Of a stretch of 64,000 bases of DNA, positions 25,299 to 34,730 are shown piece by piece. The stretch is from Erythrobacter longus (GTDB taxonomy: Bacteria > Pseudomonadota > Alphaproteobacteria > Sphingomonadales > Sphingomonadaceae), in assembly GCF_000715015.1 (NCBI RefSeq), contig NZ_JMIW01000010.1:1-64000 (forward strand), written 5' to 3'. The position numbers were made by a program, and so were the translations under genes. The notes under the pieces were generated by a model that saw only the letters and a program-made list of their open reading frames with translations, did not search any database and had not been told where the DNA came from. The first letter of the stretch is position 1; every line of letters starts with the position of its first letter.

Positions 25299-25735
25299 CG
25301 GGCACCCTCGATTGGCTCGCATTTGAAGACCCTTCTGTTCGCGAACGGATCGTCAAAACCCTCAATCAGGAGGAGCGCAATGAATGGCGCTTTCAATGGG
25401 AAATTCAGGCCCGCGAAAGCCAGCTTGCGCCGCCTGGCGATTGGCGCAGCTGGCTAATTCTTGCTGGCCGGGGATTTGGCAAGACCAGAGCTGGCGCGGA
25501 ATGGGTGCGCATGATCGCAGAAAACAATTCCGAGGCGCGCATTGCTTTGGTGTCTTCCTCTTTGACAGAGGCAAGATCGGTCATGGTTGAAGGAGAAAGC
25601 GGGATCTTGGCGTGCTGTTCGCCTGAACGCAGACCCACGTTTGAAGCATCGCTGAGGCGGGTTCGCTTCCCAAACGGGGCGCAGGCACAATTGTTTTCAG
25701 CGGCTGAACCCGAAAGCCTTCGCGGCCCGCAGTTT
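25295..25735 (+). pseudogene. Truncated terminase large subunit (GTA TerL)
   Basis: This is the N-terminal third of the large terminase ATPase that packages DNA into gene transfer agent or phage heads. About 147 residues match the family: Walker A is LAGRGFGKTRAGAEW near residue 60, then RIALVSSSLTEARSVMVEGESG and FSAAEPESLRGPQF, where the native sequence would continue to the Walker B region. After RGPQF (25735) similarity ends abruptly and the frame runs 40 codons through the DUF2793 gene out of phase. The nuclease domain is missing, so packaging activity must be lost. The start is TTG, overlapping the preceding stop. Confidence 0.75.
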
Positions 25736-25739
25736 AGCC

Positions 25740-26153
25740 ATGGCCCCAGGGCAAGCGCAAAAAGAGCCGTTCATCAACCACGCCTTGTCATTGGTGGACG
25801 CGCTGATCCAAAACGTGGTCGTCGATTCGCTCGATACCCCGCCTACAAATCCTGAAGATGGAACTTTGTACAGGGTTCTTGAGAATGCCACCAATGAATG
25901 GCTTAATCACGATGAAGAGATAGCCATTTGGCTCGGCGAAGCTTGGGAGTTCATTTCTCCGGCCAATGGCATGATGATCTTCGATCAAATGGCCGGAATG
26001 CAATTGCGCTATTACGGCAACTGGCAGGCGGCGGTTGAGCCAGCAGCTCCCTCTGGTGGAACGACAATTGACACGGAAGCGAGGGCAACAATTGACTCCC
26101 TGATCGAAGCTCTTCGGAATGCTGGGATATTCGAGAAAGTAAGCACCCCTTGA
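25740..26153 (+). pseudogene. DUF2793 GTA tail-gene fragment
   Basis: A 137-residue open frame matching DUF2793 proteins, found at the end of gene transfer agent clusters in this order of bacteria. Shown by APGQAQKEPFINHALSLVDAL, DTPPTNPEDGTLYRV, ATNEWLNHDEEIAIWLGEAWEF and MIFDQMAGMQLRYYGNWQ. Intact relatives begin about 20-25 residues earlier, so the N-terminus is missing and the ATG is probably fortuitous. It joins the cut terL gene within five bases, which marks the deletion junction. The C-terminal DTEARATIDSLIEALRNAGI is the conserved helical end. It may be expressed but is unlikely to work without the rest of the particle. Confidence 0.7.
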
Positions 26154-26266
26154 GGCGGAAAGGCTCTTGAAAGATGTTACAAAGACCTGTTCGAAGGCCA
26201 CTTTTCGGGATTCAGGAGCTAATTAGAGGCAAACGTGCAACAGTCCGCTCGATTGAAGCTTGCTTG

Positions 26267-26272
26267 TATAAT
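26267..26272 (+). promoter_or_regulatory. Consensus -10 element of the OmpA gene
   Basis: A perfect TATAAT lies 53 bases before the OmpA start, with no strong -35 element at the usual spacing. A strong ribosome site (AAAGGGGA) precedes the ATG. Together these fit a highly expressed outer-membrane protein. Confidence 0.5.
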
Positions 26273-26325
26273 ACCTAGAAGTTAAGCAACGCTAGCGCCT
26301 CAACTCGAAAAAGGGGAATTCCAAA

Positions 26326-27456
26326 ATGCGCAATATCGTCATTGGTTTGGCGATGGCTTCGACGGCTCTGACAACACCGGCCATGGCCCGCGAGGGTCAA
26401 TGGTACATCCAAGGTGATGCCGGTGCGATGATCGTTGAAGACGTCGACTTTGATATTAACACTAACATCGACGCGGCCACAGTCGATCACGATGCTGGCT
26501 GGGACGCCGGTGTAGCTGTTGGCCACGACTTCGGTATGTTCCGGCTTGAGGCTGAAACAAGCTATCGCCGTGCTGGGCTCGACGAAGTAGGGGCTGGACC
26601 TGTACCAGGCCTGCCGCTCAATCAAACAGCCGCCGGGGTCAATCTGCTTCAGTCTGAAATCCGTCCTGCTGGCGGCATTACTGACGCACTTAGCTTTATG
26701 CTAAACGGCCTGGTCGACTTTGGTCCAGACGATGGCGTGCAAGGCTTTGTCGGCGGCGGTATCGGTATTGCTCGCGTTGACTTCGAAGGTCGCGTCAATT
26801 CCGATGGCCCCGGTCTCTGGGATGATTCAGACACTGGCCTCGCTTGGCAAGCGCTTGCAGGTATCCGCGCGCCCATCAGTGACAAGTGGGACGTCGGCTT
26901 GAAGTATCGCTACTTCAACGCGACAGGCGTGGACATTATTGATCCACTCGGACGCGACCTCAGCACTTCCCTGACATCGCATTCGATCTTGGGTTCGTTG
27001 GTGTACAACTTTGGTGGCGAGGCTCCGCCTCCACCACCACCGCCACCGCCTCCACCACCGCCACCGCCTCCACCACCGCCACCACCGCCGCCGCCACCGC
27101 CGCCGTGTAACACTGGCCCATACATCGTCTTCTTCGACTTCGATGAGTCAGTAATCACTGCGGATGCGGCGACAATCTTGGACAACGCTGTCACGGCTTA
27201 TGCAAATTGCGGCACTGCTGCTGTTATGCTCGCAGGTCACACCGACCGGTCGGGTAGCGTTTCCTACAACCAAGCGTTGGCAGGCCGTCGTAACGAAAGC
27301 GTGACCGAATATCTGACCGGTCGGGGTGTCCCGATGGGTCGTATTTCGAGCCAAGCTTTCGGCGAATCGCAGCCACGTGTTCCAACTGCGGACGGTGTAC
27401 GCGAATTGCAAAACCGCCGTGTGGAAGTGACTTACGGGCCAGGTTCGGGCATGTAA
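26326..27456 (+). CDS. OmpA-family outer membrane protein with 27-proline linker
   Basis: A 376-residue outer-membrane protein. A signal peptide (RNIVIGLAMASTALTTPAMA) is cleaved near residue 21. Residues about 25-230 form an OmpA-like beta-barrel with EGQWYIQGDAGAMIVED and IRAPISDKWDVGLKYRYF. The linker is 27 consecutive prolines (27025-27105). The C-terminal OmpA domain binds peptidoglycan: IVFFDFDESVIT, LAGHTDRSGS, YNQALAGRRNESVTEYL and LQNRRVEVTYG. It ties the outer membrane to the cell wall. The nearby terminator and promoter make it monocistronic. Sphingomonads commonly have a proline-rich linker; this one is an unbroken run. Confidence 0.94.
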   Translation: MRNIVIGLAMASTALTTPAMAREGQWYIQGDAGAMIVEDVDFDINTNIDAATVDHDAGWDAGVAVGHDFGMFRLEAETSYRRAGLDEVGAGPVPGLPLNQTAAGVNLLQSEIRPAGGITDALSFMLNGLVDFGPDDGVQGFVGGGIGIARVDFEGRVNSDGPGLWDDSDTGLAWQALAGIRAPISDKWDVGLKYRYFNATGVDIIDPLGRDLSTSLTSHSILGSLVYNFGGEAPPPPPPPPPPPPPPPPPPPPPPPPPPPCNTGPYIVFFDFDESVITADAATILDNAVTAYANCGTAAVMLAGHTDRSGSVSYNQALAGRRNESVTEYLTGRGVPMGRISSQAFGESQPRVPTADGVRELQNRRVEVTYGPGSGM

Positions 27457-27724
27457 GACGAAGCTTTCTCTACAAAATACGAGAAGGGGGCTGGAGCAAT
27501 CCGGCCCCTTTTTCTTTGCTCAATGCAGACAACTGAAAAGCAGCCTGGTCCGCTACTCATGCAAAGCAGAGCGGCGAAATACAACCCAAGCAAGAAGGCT
27601 TTGAGTAGAGCACTGAGCGATCGCCGCTTCGTTTCTGTAAGGGCGGCCGCAACGCTGCAAACCTTGACTTTAATCAAAACCAAGGTCGAGATGCAGTTAG
27701 GCCAATCGCCAGTTCTGCCTGGCT
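27457..27724. other. Intergenic gap after the OmpA gene
   Basis: This 268-base stretch between convergent genes holds the OmpA terminator and no credible gene. Short open frames in it lack ribosome sites and family features. Confidence 0.6.
27487..27513 (+). terminator. Rho-independent terminator of the OmpA gene
   Basis: GGGGCTGG and CCGGCCCC pair (one G-T wobble) around AGCAAT, followed directly by five T residues. It lies 30 bases after the stop codon. Confidence 0.85.
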
Positions 27725-29287
27725 TTAGTCGCTTTCAAACTTCTCGCCGGCCGCTCTAGCACGCTCAACAACGCTACCACTCGCTTTCCCAGTCAACCGA
27801 ATAGCGGAAATCAGCAAGGCCAGACCAATCGGAGCGATCCAAAGCGTCGAAAGCACTCCCATACTCAGATTGTCACTGTTCTGTGTTGACACATACCCAG
27901 CCGTAAACGGCCCCAGAGCTAGTCCGACCAGCGTCGTGGCAAGGAAGAAGGTTGCAGTCGCAGTTCCTCGCATACGCGGTAGCACAAGCGCTTGGCTAGC
28001 TGCGGCTGCAGCGCCCAACGCAGATGCGGCGAGGCCGCCAACCACGACGTTGAGCACGATAAAAAGCCAATAGCTCTCTGTAGTATACTGCACGACCGCA
28101 AAGGGGATCGGGCTGAGAAGGCCGAACAGGACAACCCAAACTCGTCCGGAACCTGTTCGGCGGATCAGCGCATCTGCCATCCGTCCGCCGAGGATAACTC
28201 CAAGAAATCCGCCTGCTGCCCCTCCACCGCCAAGCCAGAAACCAAGGCTAACTTTGGATACCCCGAAAACTCTCTCTGCGTAGGGTGCCCCCCAATAACT
28301 CGCGGCATAAGCCATGAAGGCAACTGTCCCATACCCAAGGATCGTGCACAGAAATGCAGGCGACCCCCAGGTCAATACAAACGTGGGATAATCCCGCCGA
28401 CGCAGCGCAGTCGCCCAACTGAATACGGCATAATATCCCAGAGCCAGCAAGAACCATTGGTCGCTTATCGCAGGAAGCGCCGTGCCCAAGGCGTTTTCTA
28501 AGGCCTCCATGATGAATCCCTGTCCCGTGCCAAGAGCAAAGGTAAGACCGGCGGCGATCACGAATGCGAAAACAAATGCCGCAATATTGATGACAAGCGC
28601 CATTCCACCGCGCGATGCCGCACCGAAAAACGTAAAGCCTGGGATGACGGTGGTAAGCTCTTGCACAAAGCCCCGGAATGGATGCGGGTCTTCTGCTGTT
28701 GGTAGGCCATCGATCGCCCCCCTGACAGGTTCGTGGAGCGTCATTACCCAAACAGCGAGCAGTAACCCTGGAATGCCGACAGCTATGAAGGCGGCCTGCC
28801 AACCCGCCAGATTAAGCGGTCCACCGTCGGGAAAAGCGGCATTCCACCGGTCGACAACCATACCGCCAATCGCAAGCGAAATACCGCCTCCGATGTAAAG
28901 GCCCGAGCTATAGATAGCCAAGGCGGTTGCCCTGAGACGGGCCGGGAACCAATCGGAAATCAAAGAATAAGCAGATGGGCTGGCGGTTGCCTCACCAACA
29001 CCAACCCCGATCCGGGCAACGGTCAATTGACCTGCATCGCGCGCAAAGCCAGACAATGCGGTCATCGCTGACCAAAGGCTTAGCCCCAAGGTCATCAGAC
29101 GAACGCGTTTCCAACTATCGGCCAGCTTGCCCAAGGGGATCCCGAACAGCGCATAAAAAATCGCAAAGGCGGTCCCGTAAAGGAAGCCAAGATAGGCGTC
29201 GTCAACGCCAAGGTCTGCCTTGATATCGTTGGCAAGGATTGAAAGAATCTGCCGGTCGATGAAATTCAAAACATAGACAAGAACCAA
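27725..29287 (-). CDS. Spinster-like MFS transporter, 5' end damaged or misplaced
   Basis: A major facilitator transporter of 520 or more residues, twelve helices, spinster-type subgroup: FIDRQILSILANDIKADLG, YGTAFAIFYALFGIPLGKLAD and ARIGVGVGEATASPSAYSLISDWFP. The open frame has no ATG, GTG or TTG upstream of a TTG at 29287, which would cut off the expected N-terminal AYSWYALGVL. A good AGGAG ribosome site (29401-29397) and GTG/ATG starts at 29385 and 29379 lie in another frame that stops quickly. A one-base deletion near 29375 would restore a normal start. It could be a real frameshift or a sequencing error. Substrate is unknown. Confidence 0.8.
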   Translation of the reverse strand: MVLVYVLNFIDRQILSILANDIKADLGVDDAYLGFLYGTAFAIFYALFGIPLGKLADSWKRVRLMTLGLSLWSAMTALSGFARDAGQLTVARIGVGVGEATASPSAYSLISDWFPARLRATALAIYSSGLYIGGGISLAIGGMVVDRWNAAFPDGGPLNLAGWQAAFIAVGIPGLLLAVWVMTLHEPVRGAIDGLPTAEDPHPFRGFVQELTTVIPGFTFFGAASRGGMALVINIAAFVFAFVIAAGLTFALGTGQGFIMEALENALGTALPAISDQWFLLALGYYAVFSWATALRRRDYPTFVLTWGSPAFLCTILGYGTVAFMAYAASYWGAPYAERVFGVSKVSLGFWLGGGGAAGGFLGVILGGRMADALIRRTGSGRVWVVLFGLLSPIPFAVVQYTTESYWLFIVLNVVVGGLAASALGAAAAASQALVLPRMRGTATATFFLATTLVGLALGPFTAGYVSTQNSDNLSMGVLSTLWIAPIGLALLISAIRLTGKASGSVVERARAAGEKFESD

Positions 29288-29442
29288 TACGCCCAGGGCA
29301 TACCAGCTATACGCGGGTACTGGGGCATCTCCTGCGTCAATCAGATCCTGAGCGATTGGCTCCGGCTGCCCTATGGCATTGTCACTCGAAGAAAATCTCC
29401 TAACACTTTGCCCCCGCGCACGTGAAGCGTCACTCGCTCACG

Positions 29443-30126
29443 TTATTCGGCATAAGAGGTGCTATCGACAATCCCCGCCTCCGCAAAACCCTTTTTTCTC
29501 AAGCGGCAAGAATCGCACTTACCACAAGGCAAACCTTCGACAGTCGGATCATAGCAAGACCAACTCCACGAAGGATCGAGGCCAAGCCTTGCACATTCTA
29601 TGGCAATATCGGCTTTAGTCATGTGTTGGAGCGGCGTATGGATTTTGAGCGGACTACCTTCCACGCCAGCTTTGGTGCCCAAGCGAGCAGTCTCGGCAAA
29701 GCTCTCAATGAACTCAGGGCGGCAATCGGGATACCCTGAGTAATCCAGCGCATTCACACCGATGAAAATGTCGCGTGCCGATTTGGCCTCAGCGCAAGCC
29801 GTTGTCAGCGCAAGGAAAACTAAGTTGCGCGCCGGCACATAGGTGACGGGAATATCATCGCCAACACCATCCTTTGGCACAGCGATCTCATCTGTAAGAG
29901 CAGAGCCTCCGAAGGCTCGAAGATCAAGGGCGATTTCCGTTTGGCTTTCCAGCTGCAATTTGGATGCAATCGCCTTGGCACGGTCAAGTTCAATCCGATG
30001 CCTCTGGCCGTAATTCACGGTCAATGCGTGAACGGCAAAGCCATTCTCCAAAGCAATGGCAGCAGAGACCATAGAGTCCAAGCCGCCGGAAAGAAGAACG
30101 ATCGCTGAAGGTTTCGAGGACGCCAT
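29443..30126 (-). CDS. queC: 7-cyano-7-deazaguanine synthase QueC
   Basis: QueC converts 7-carboxy-7-deazaguanine to preQ0 using ATP and ammonia, in the queuosine pathway. The 227-residue protein has the N-type PP-loop IVLLSGGLDSMVSA near residue 9, NYGQRHRIEL, and the zinc cysteines of the C-terminus (LPCGKCDSCRLRKKGF). YVPARNLVFLALTTA and NALDYSGYPDCRPEFIESF are also family features. The ATG at MASSKPSAI is chosen; an upstream in-frame start gives a non-family extension. queD, queE and queF are not in view; gluQ, which acts on queuosine in tRNA(Asp), is in the window. Confidence 0.95.
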   Translation of the reverse strand: MASSKPSAIVLLSGGLDSMVSAAIALENGFAVHALTVNYGQRHRIELDRAKAIASKLQLESQTEIALDLRAFGGSALTDEIAVPKDGVGDDIPVTYVPARNLVFLALTTACAEAKSARDIFIGVNALDYSGYPDCRPEFIESFAETARLGTKAGVEGSPLKIHTPLQHMTKADIAIECARLGLDPSWSWSCYDPTVEGLPCGKCDSCRLRKKGFAEAGIVDSTSYAE

Positions 30127-30187
30127 ACGAGCGCAGCTAATCGCCAAACCACAGATTGGCAACAATCAGTGCGAATTGTCTTGCAGC

Positions 30188-30601
30188 TCAGCAGCTACCG
30201 GTACGCCTTGCCTCTGCAGCGAATTGAAAAGGCAGCCCAGACGCGATGCCCTGACTCTCAATCTGGACAAGCGCGCCTGTTTCTTTCCGGATATTAGTCC
30301 GGCCATACCCATTACCTGGACAGGTGTACTGCACCGCAACCTTGTTTGCGCCATCTTCGACAACGAAACGGCTGCAGTCAGCTTGTTTGTGACGCAGTTG
30401 AATGAGCTCTCTTCCGGTTTTCACGCAAATCTTGCGGTCTGGCGAGCCATCACGGTGCTTGATAGTCCACTCGCCTTTGGTAAGTTCCTCCAGCATAGAC
30501 AGCCCATCGGACTGAGCAGCAACGGGAAGTGCGAGGCCAAGCGCTACCATGCCAAGCGCAGTGGCGATACCAATTGGTGAATATTTTACGCGTGATGTCA
30601 T
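30188..30601 (-). CDS. Secreted DUF3617-like protein
   Basis: A 137-residue exported protein. A hydrophobic signal (GIATALGMVALGLALPVAAQ) is followed by GLSMLEELTKGEWTIKHRDG. Four cysteines (ICVKTG, ADCSRF, YTCPGNG and the terminal GSC) suggest two disulfides. This layout resembles DUF3617 proteins, small periplasmic proteins whose usual opening is G-L-W. Here it is E-W-T. It lies between queC and hslO on the same strand. Function is not known. Confidence 0.7.
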   Translation of the reverse strand: MTSRVKYSPIGIATALGMVALGLALPVAAQSDGLSMLEELTKGEWTIKHRDGSPDRKICVKTGRELIQLRHKQADCSRFVVEDGANKVAVQYTCPGNGYGRTNIRKETGALVQIESQGIASGLPFQFAAEARRTGSC

Positions 30602-30686
30602 GCGCGCTATCTCCGCTAATCGCGTGATTATTACACGTACGGTCTTAGATTTCTACGATGAGCCGTTCCTGAACGGCGATAAAGCG

Positions 30687-31583
30687 CTATAACGACAGCT
30701 CAAAGGTCTTGGCGCAAAACGCGCAATCGACCGCAATCAGGCCAGCATCGTTGCGCATTTCAGCCCGTTCGTTTTCGGGGAAACGCGACAAAACCGAAGC
30801 GTAATGCTCTGCGCTACACCGGCAACCGCGCGAAACTTCGCAGCCAGCTTGAACGCGAGTCTCGCTTTCCTCATGAAACAATCGCCAAACTATCGCTTCT
30901 AGTGACAGCGCAGGATCAAGCAACTCATCATGGCTTATCGAACCAGCCATAGTCGCGACATGTTCCCAATCGGGATGATCCATCCTCACATGAAGGCGCT
31001 CGCGGCCTTCTTCCCCATCTGCCAAATGCTGAATTAGCAGGCCTGCGGCCATACCACCATTGGCACCCGCCCGGCTGGCAACCCTTATCAAGGTAGGGAT
31101 CTGCTCCGATTGGCTGAAGTAAGCTTCGCACGCTTGAGAGAGGCTATCTCCCTCTAGCGGCACGATCCCTTGGTATCTCTGGCCCGCTCCTGTTTCGAAG
31201 GTAATAGCAAGATACCCGGTACCAAATAGCGATGTGAGCGAAGGGTTTGCGCCTAAATCGGCGAGCGTTGCGGCGTCAAACTCGGCATAACCCCTTAGGC
31301 TTCCTCCGCGGAAATCACAGACTAATAGCGAAACTGCGCCTTCCTTGGTCTGCGCCTGCATAGTAAGCTGCGCGTCCTCACCCTCACTTTTAAGGAGCCC
31401 TCCCATCAGGGCGGTGAGCACCAAAGCCTCCTCAAGAAGATGGGTCACAGGGGGTGGGTAATCGTGGGCTGAAAGCACCTCGTCAATCACCCGATCAAGG
31501 CGCACCAAACGGCCGCGCGCGCTGCGGTCTGGCAGAGTGAAGCCGAGGAGCTTATCCTCAAATGTCTCAGAAATTGTGTTCAT
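30687..31583 (-). CDS. hslO: Redox-regulated chaperone Hsp33
   Basis: Hsp33 is a holdase chaperone switched on when oxidation releases zinc from its C-terminal cysteines. The 298-residue protein has the N-terminal core (RLVRLDRVIDEVL, ALMGGLLKSEGEDAQLTMQAQ) and the C-terminal switch: CRCS near residue 245, and CAFC near residue 290, plus an upstream CEVSRGC. The spacing of the last pair is normal. It lies 69 bases after argF on the same strand, an arrangement common in alphaproteobacteria. Confidence 0.94.
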   Translation of the reverse strand: MNTISETFEDKLLGFTLPDRSARGRLVRLDRVIDEVLSAHDYPPPVTHLLEEALVLTALMGGLLKSEGEDAQLTMQAQTKEGAVSLLVCDFRGGSLRGYAEFDAATLADLGANPSLTSLFGTGYLAITFETGAGQRYQGIVPLEGDSLSQACEAYFSQSEQIPTLIRVASRAGANGGMAAGLLIQHLADGEEGRERLHVRMDHPDWEHVATMAGSISHDELLDPALSLEAIVWRLFHEESETRVQAGCEVSRGCRCSAEHYASVLSRFPENERAEMRNDAGLIAVDCAFCAKTFELSL

Positions 31584-31652
31584 GGTTCAGCTATATGGTG
31601 GCTCTAGCCCTTTGCGTTAAGACCCAGAGGCCCGCCAAGAGCTCTAAAGCAA

Positions 31653-32591
31653 TCAGCCCAGATGCCCAAAACACCACAAAAGCACTGATTTTTGTGCGTG
31701 AATTCGGTTTTCTGCTTCGTCGAACACAACGGATTGAGCGCTCTCGAACACTTCCTCGCTTACCTCTTTGCCAACGTGAGCAGGCAGGCAATGGAGGAAC
31801 AGAGCATCGGTCTTTGCCTCGCTCATCAGCGCTGCGTTGACCTGAAATGGCTCCATCGCCCTTCGCTTCTCATCAGCATCGGCCTGGCCCATGGAAATCC
31901 AAGTGTCCGTGACCAGCACATCCGCGCCCGATGCAGCCTCCGCCGCCGAATTGGTTAACGTCACCCGGGCACCGCCAGAGCGCGCTATTTCGACGAACTC
32001 TTGATCGGGTTCAAAACCCTTTGGCGTCGCAACCCGAACATTAAATTTCATCAGTCCCGCGGCCTCAAGAATCGAGTGCAGCACATTGTTACCATCGCCA
32101 AACCATGCCAATTCAAGGCCCGGTAGAGCTTTCCCATGTTCGATGACGGTAAGAAGGTCAGCAACAATCTGGCAGGGATGGGAACGGTCAGTCAGACCGT
32201 TGATGACGGGCACACTCGCATGACGCGCCATTTCTTCGATCTTGGCGTGATCGTCTGTGCGCAGCATGATTGCATCCACCATCCGGCTGAGCACGCGGGC
32301 GGTATCAGCGATGGTCTCACCTCGCCCCAACTGGCTTGATCCAGCCTCCAAGATCAGCACCGTGCCGCCAAGTTGGCGCATCGCGATATCGAAGCTGACC
32401 CGTGTGCGGGTGGAGTTTTTCTCAAACACAAGAGCGAGGACACGGCCCGCGAGCGGCCCATCTTTGTCCGGATGGCCCTTGGGCATGTCGGTGCGGGCGG
32501 TTTTGCGATCAATCGCATCCGCGATCATCGCGGCAATCGCATCCGCTCCGGCATCCCCCAAGTCGAGAAAGTGGCGCGTCTGCTCGGGCAT
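31653..32591 (-). CDS. argF: Ornithine carbamoyltransferase
   Basis: ArgF makes citrulline from ornithine and carbamoyl phosphate in arginine synthesis. The 312-residue protein has the carbamoyl-phosphate motif STRTRVSFD at about residue 60, a second site [13 protein letters not shown], and the ornithine-binding cysteine and leucine in [13 protein letters not shown]. The usual NLTDEFHPCQ motif reads [10 protein letters not shown] here. Its ATG overlaps the stop codon of argD by one base (TAATG), so translation is coupled. Confidence 0.95.
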   Translation of the reverse strand: MPEQTRHFLDLGDAGADAIAAMIADAIDRKTARTDMPKGHPDKDGPLAGRVLALVFEKNSTRTRVSFDIAMRQLGGTVLILEAGSSQLGRGETIADTARVLSRMVDAIMLRTDDHAKIEEMARHASVPVINGLTDRSHPCQIVADLLTVIEHGKALPGLELAWFGDGNNVLHSILEAAGLMKFNVRVATPKGFEPDQEFVEIARSGGARVTLTNSAAEAASGADVLVTDTWISMGQADADEKRRAMEPFQVNAALMSEAKTDALFLHCLPAHVGKEVSEEVFESAQSVVFDEAENRIHAQKSVLLWCFGHLG

Positions 32592-33790
32592 TACGCCGTT
32601 TCCGCTACTTTAAAGCTCGCAGCGCCAGCTGAAAGTTTGTCGAAAAACTCATCGATCTCCGCGTCGCCGATCACAAGCGGCGGAATAACCCGTAAGGTTT
32701 GATCGCCGGCAGCAACGGTCAGCAGCTGGTGATTATCACGAAGATGCAGGAAGAACGGGCGGCTCTCGACCTTCATCTTGAGGCCAAGCATAAGCCCTTT
32801 GCCGCGAACCAGCTCGAAGAGTTCGGGATAATTGCCAATAAACTGTTCAAGCCGTGTCCGGATCCGCTCACCCTTTTCCGTGACTTCGGCCAGAAACTCC
32901 GGATTAGCCACAGCATCCATCACAGCGCTGCCTGCGGCCATTGCAAGCGGATTGCCACCGTAAGTGGAGCCATGCGTGCCAAAAGTCATACCGCGCGCAG
33001 CCTTTTCCGTCGCAAGAATAGCGCCAAGCGGGAAGCCACCGCCAAGCCCCTTGGCAGTCGCGACAATGTCAGGCTCAATGCCGTAATGCTCATAAGCATA
33101 CATTTTGCCGGTCCTCGCGACGCCGCATTGCACTTCGTCCAGAACCAACATCAGATCATGCTCGTCCGCAAGTTCGCGCAGTCCTTTCATGAAGGCGTCG
33201 GATGCAGGGCGAATACCGCCCTCGCCCTGGATTGGTTCGACCAAAAAGCCCGCTGTATGGGGACCCATCAAAGATTTCGCTGATTCCAGATCGTCGAATT
33301 CTGCATATTTGAAGCCATCAAGCAGCGGTGAGAAACCGTGATGCATTTTGGTTTGGTTTGACGCGCTGATCGTTGCCATGGTCCGGCCATGGAAAGCGTT
33401 GGAAAAAGTGATAAGCTCGAAACGCTCCGCATCACCAGCGTCACCGGCATTCTGATGGTAAGCACGCGCCGCTTTGATCGCGCCTTCGACCGCTTCAGCG
33501 CCCGAGTTGGTGAAGAAGACGGTGTCGGCAAAGGTCGCATCGACCAATTGCTGCGCCAATTTCTCGCCTTGCGGACTGCCGTAGAGGTTGGACACATGCA
33601 TCAGCTGTGCAGCTTGGTTCTGGATCGCCTCGATCAATCCTGCGTGCGAGTGACCCAGAAGGTTCACCGCAATCCCGCTAGCAAAATCGAGATACCGTGT
33701 GCCATCCTCATCAATAAGGTGGCAATGCTCACCCTTTACAGGTCGAACTCCGCAGCGCGGGTAGACGGGCATAAGCGGCGAAATCGTCAT
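32591..33790 (-). CDS. argD: Acetylornithine aminotransferase
   Basis: ArgD is the PLP-dependent transaminase that makes N-acetylornithine in arginine synthesis; it may also act in lysine synthesis. The 399-residue protein has [17 protein letters not shown], the [18 protein letters not shown] motif that grips the cofactor phosphate, [14 protein letters not shown], and the Schiff-base lysine in [14 protein letters not shown]. The start at MTISPLM is supported by family alignment. It is the first gene of the argD-argF-hslO run. Confidence 0.94.
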   Translation of the reverse strand: MTISPLMPVYPRCGVRPVKGEHCHLIDEDGTRYLDFASGIAVNLLGHSHAGLIEAIQNQAAQLMHVSNLYGSPQGEKLAQQLVDATFADTVFFTNSGAEAVEGAIKAARAYHQNAGDAGDAERFELITFSNAFHGRTMATISASNQTKMHHGFSPLLDGFKYAEFDDLESAKSLMGPHTAGFLVEPIQGEGGIRPASDAFMKGLRELADEHDLMLVLDEVQCGVARTGKMYAYEHYGIEPDIVATAKGLGGGFPLGAILATEKAARGMTFGTHGSTYGGNPLAMAAGSAVMDAVANPEFLAEVTEKGERIRTRLEQFIGNYPELFELVRGKGLMLGLKMKVESRPFFLHLRDNHQLLTVAAGDQTLRVIPPLVIGDAEIDEFFDKLSAGAASFKVAETA

Positions 33791-33917
33791 AGTCTTTGTT
33801 CCTGAATCTGTAAGATCGGGCCCCAAACGCAAATGGCGGCCCACACTTGAGCCGCCATGCTAGATAAGAGAAGGCCGCTCGATCAATTGGTCAAACGGAC
33901 AATGTACCGGAGGAATG

Positions 33918-34730
33918 CTATTCCTGCACAGGCACCAGATTGACCGCAGAGTACTTGCCTCGTCGATCAACTTCGAGGTCGAACTCAAAACGCTCGCCTT
34001 CGTTGATTTCGGACAGTCCTGAACGCTCAACCGCGCTAATATGGACAAATGCATCTGGCTCGCCGTCATCACGCACGAGGAAACCAAAACCCTTCATCGA
34101 ATTGAAGAATTTGACTGTGCCAGTTGCTTTGTCACCGGTAAGCTCACGCTTGGGTGGGCCAGCGTCAGCTTTCTGAACTTCGATTACGTCGCCTACAACC
34201 TGCAGGTCCTGAGCGGAGACTTTGCCCCCACGGTCGACGAGATTGAATTCGAGCTCTTGGCCTTCAGCCAGACCCTCAAGGCCAGCACGCTCAACTGCGC
34301 TAATGTGCACAAACACATCTTCGCCGCCACTTTCTTGCTGGATGAAGCCAAAGCCCTTTTGGCCGTTAAAGAACTTTACAGTGCCTTTGCCGGTGCCAAC
34401 GACCTGTGCGGGCATACGGTTGAAACCGCCGCCTGCGCCGCCGCCTGCGCCGCCGCCTGGCCCGCCGCGACTACCGCCGCCGCCAGGGCCGCCGCGTCCA
34501 CCGCCGCCGCCAGGGCCGCCGCGTCCACCGCCGCCGCCGAAACGATCACCGCCGCCTCCGCCGCCATAGCGATCACCGCCGCCACCACCGCCGAAACGGT
34601 CTCCACCACGGTCATTTCCGAAGTCACGCGGAGGTGAATATCCGTCACCGCCACCAAATGGATCGAAGCTATCTTCGCCGAATCCGTCGCGCTTATCCCG
34701 ACCGCGCCGACGTCCCCTGTCGTATCCCAT
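33918..34730 (-). CDS. Double cold-shock-domain protein with RGG-rich N-terminus
   Basis: A 270-residue nucleic-acid-binding protein with two cold-shock domains. The first (about residues 112-175) has [15 protein letters not shown] and [10 protein letters not shown]; the second (about 202-268) has [15 protein letters not shown] and [10 protein letters not shown]. Both keep the RNP1 and RNP2 aromatic residues. The first ~105 residues are glycine-rich, with repeats such as [10 protein letters not shown] and RGGPGGGG, and look disordered; RGG repeats often bind RNA. Length is far above single-domain CspA (about 70). A role as an RNA chaperone is likely; condensate formation is speculation. Confidence 0.9.
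   Translation of the reverse strand: MGYDRGRRRGRDKRDGFGEDSFDPFGGGDGYSPPRDFGNDRGGDRFGGGGGGDRYGGGGGGDRFGGGGGRGGPGGGGGRGGPGGGGSRGGPGGGAGGGAGGGFNRMPAQVVGTGKGTVKFFNGQKGFGFIQQESGGEDVFVHISAVERAGLEGLAEGQELEFNLVDRGGKVSAQDLQVVGDVIEVQKADAGPPKRELTGDKATGTVKFFNSMKGFGFLVRDDGEPDAFVHISAVERSGLSEINEGERFEFDLEVDRRGKYSAVNLVPVQE

Noticed and set aside
25740..26153. DUF2793 fragment considered as an intact stand-alone gene
   Set aside because: The ATG lies inside the conserved N-terminal motif and the expected first 20-25 residues are missing, at the point where the terminase match ends.
26910..27194. Poly-glycine open frame on the minus strand
   Set aside because: This is the antisense of the proline run in the OmpA gene.
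34041..34637. Alanine- and proline-rich open frames opposite the cold-shock gene
   Set aside because: They are the reverse of the glycine-rich region and have no ribosome site. The cold-shock domains on the minus strand are unmistakable.
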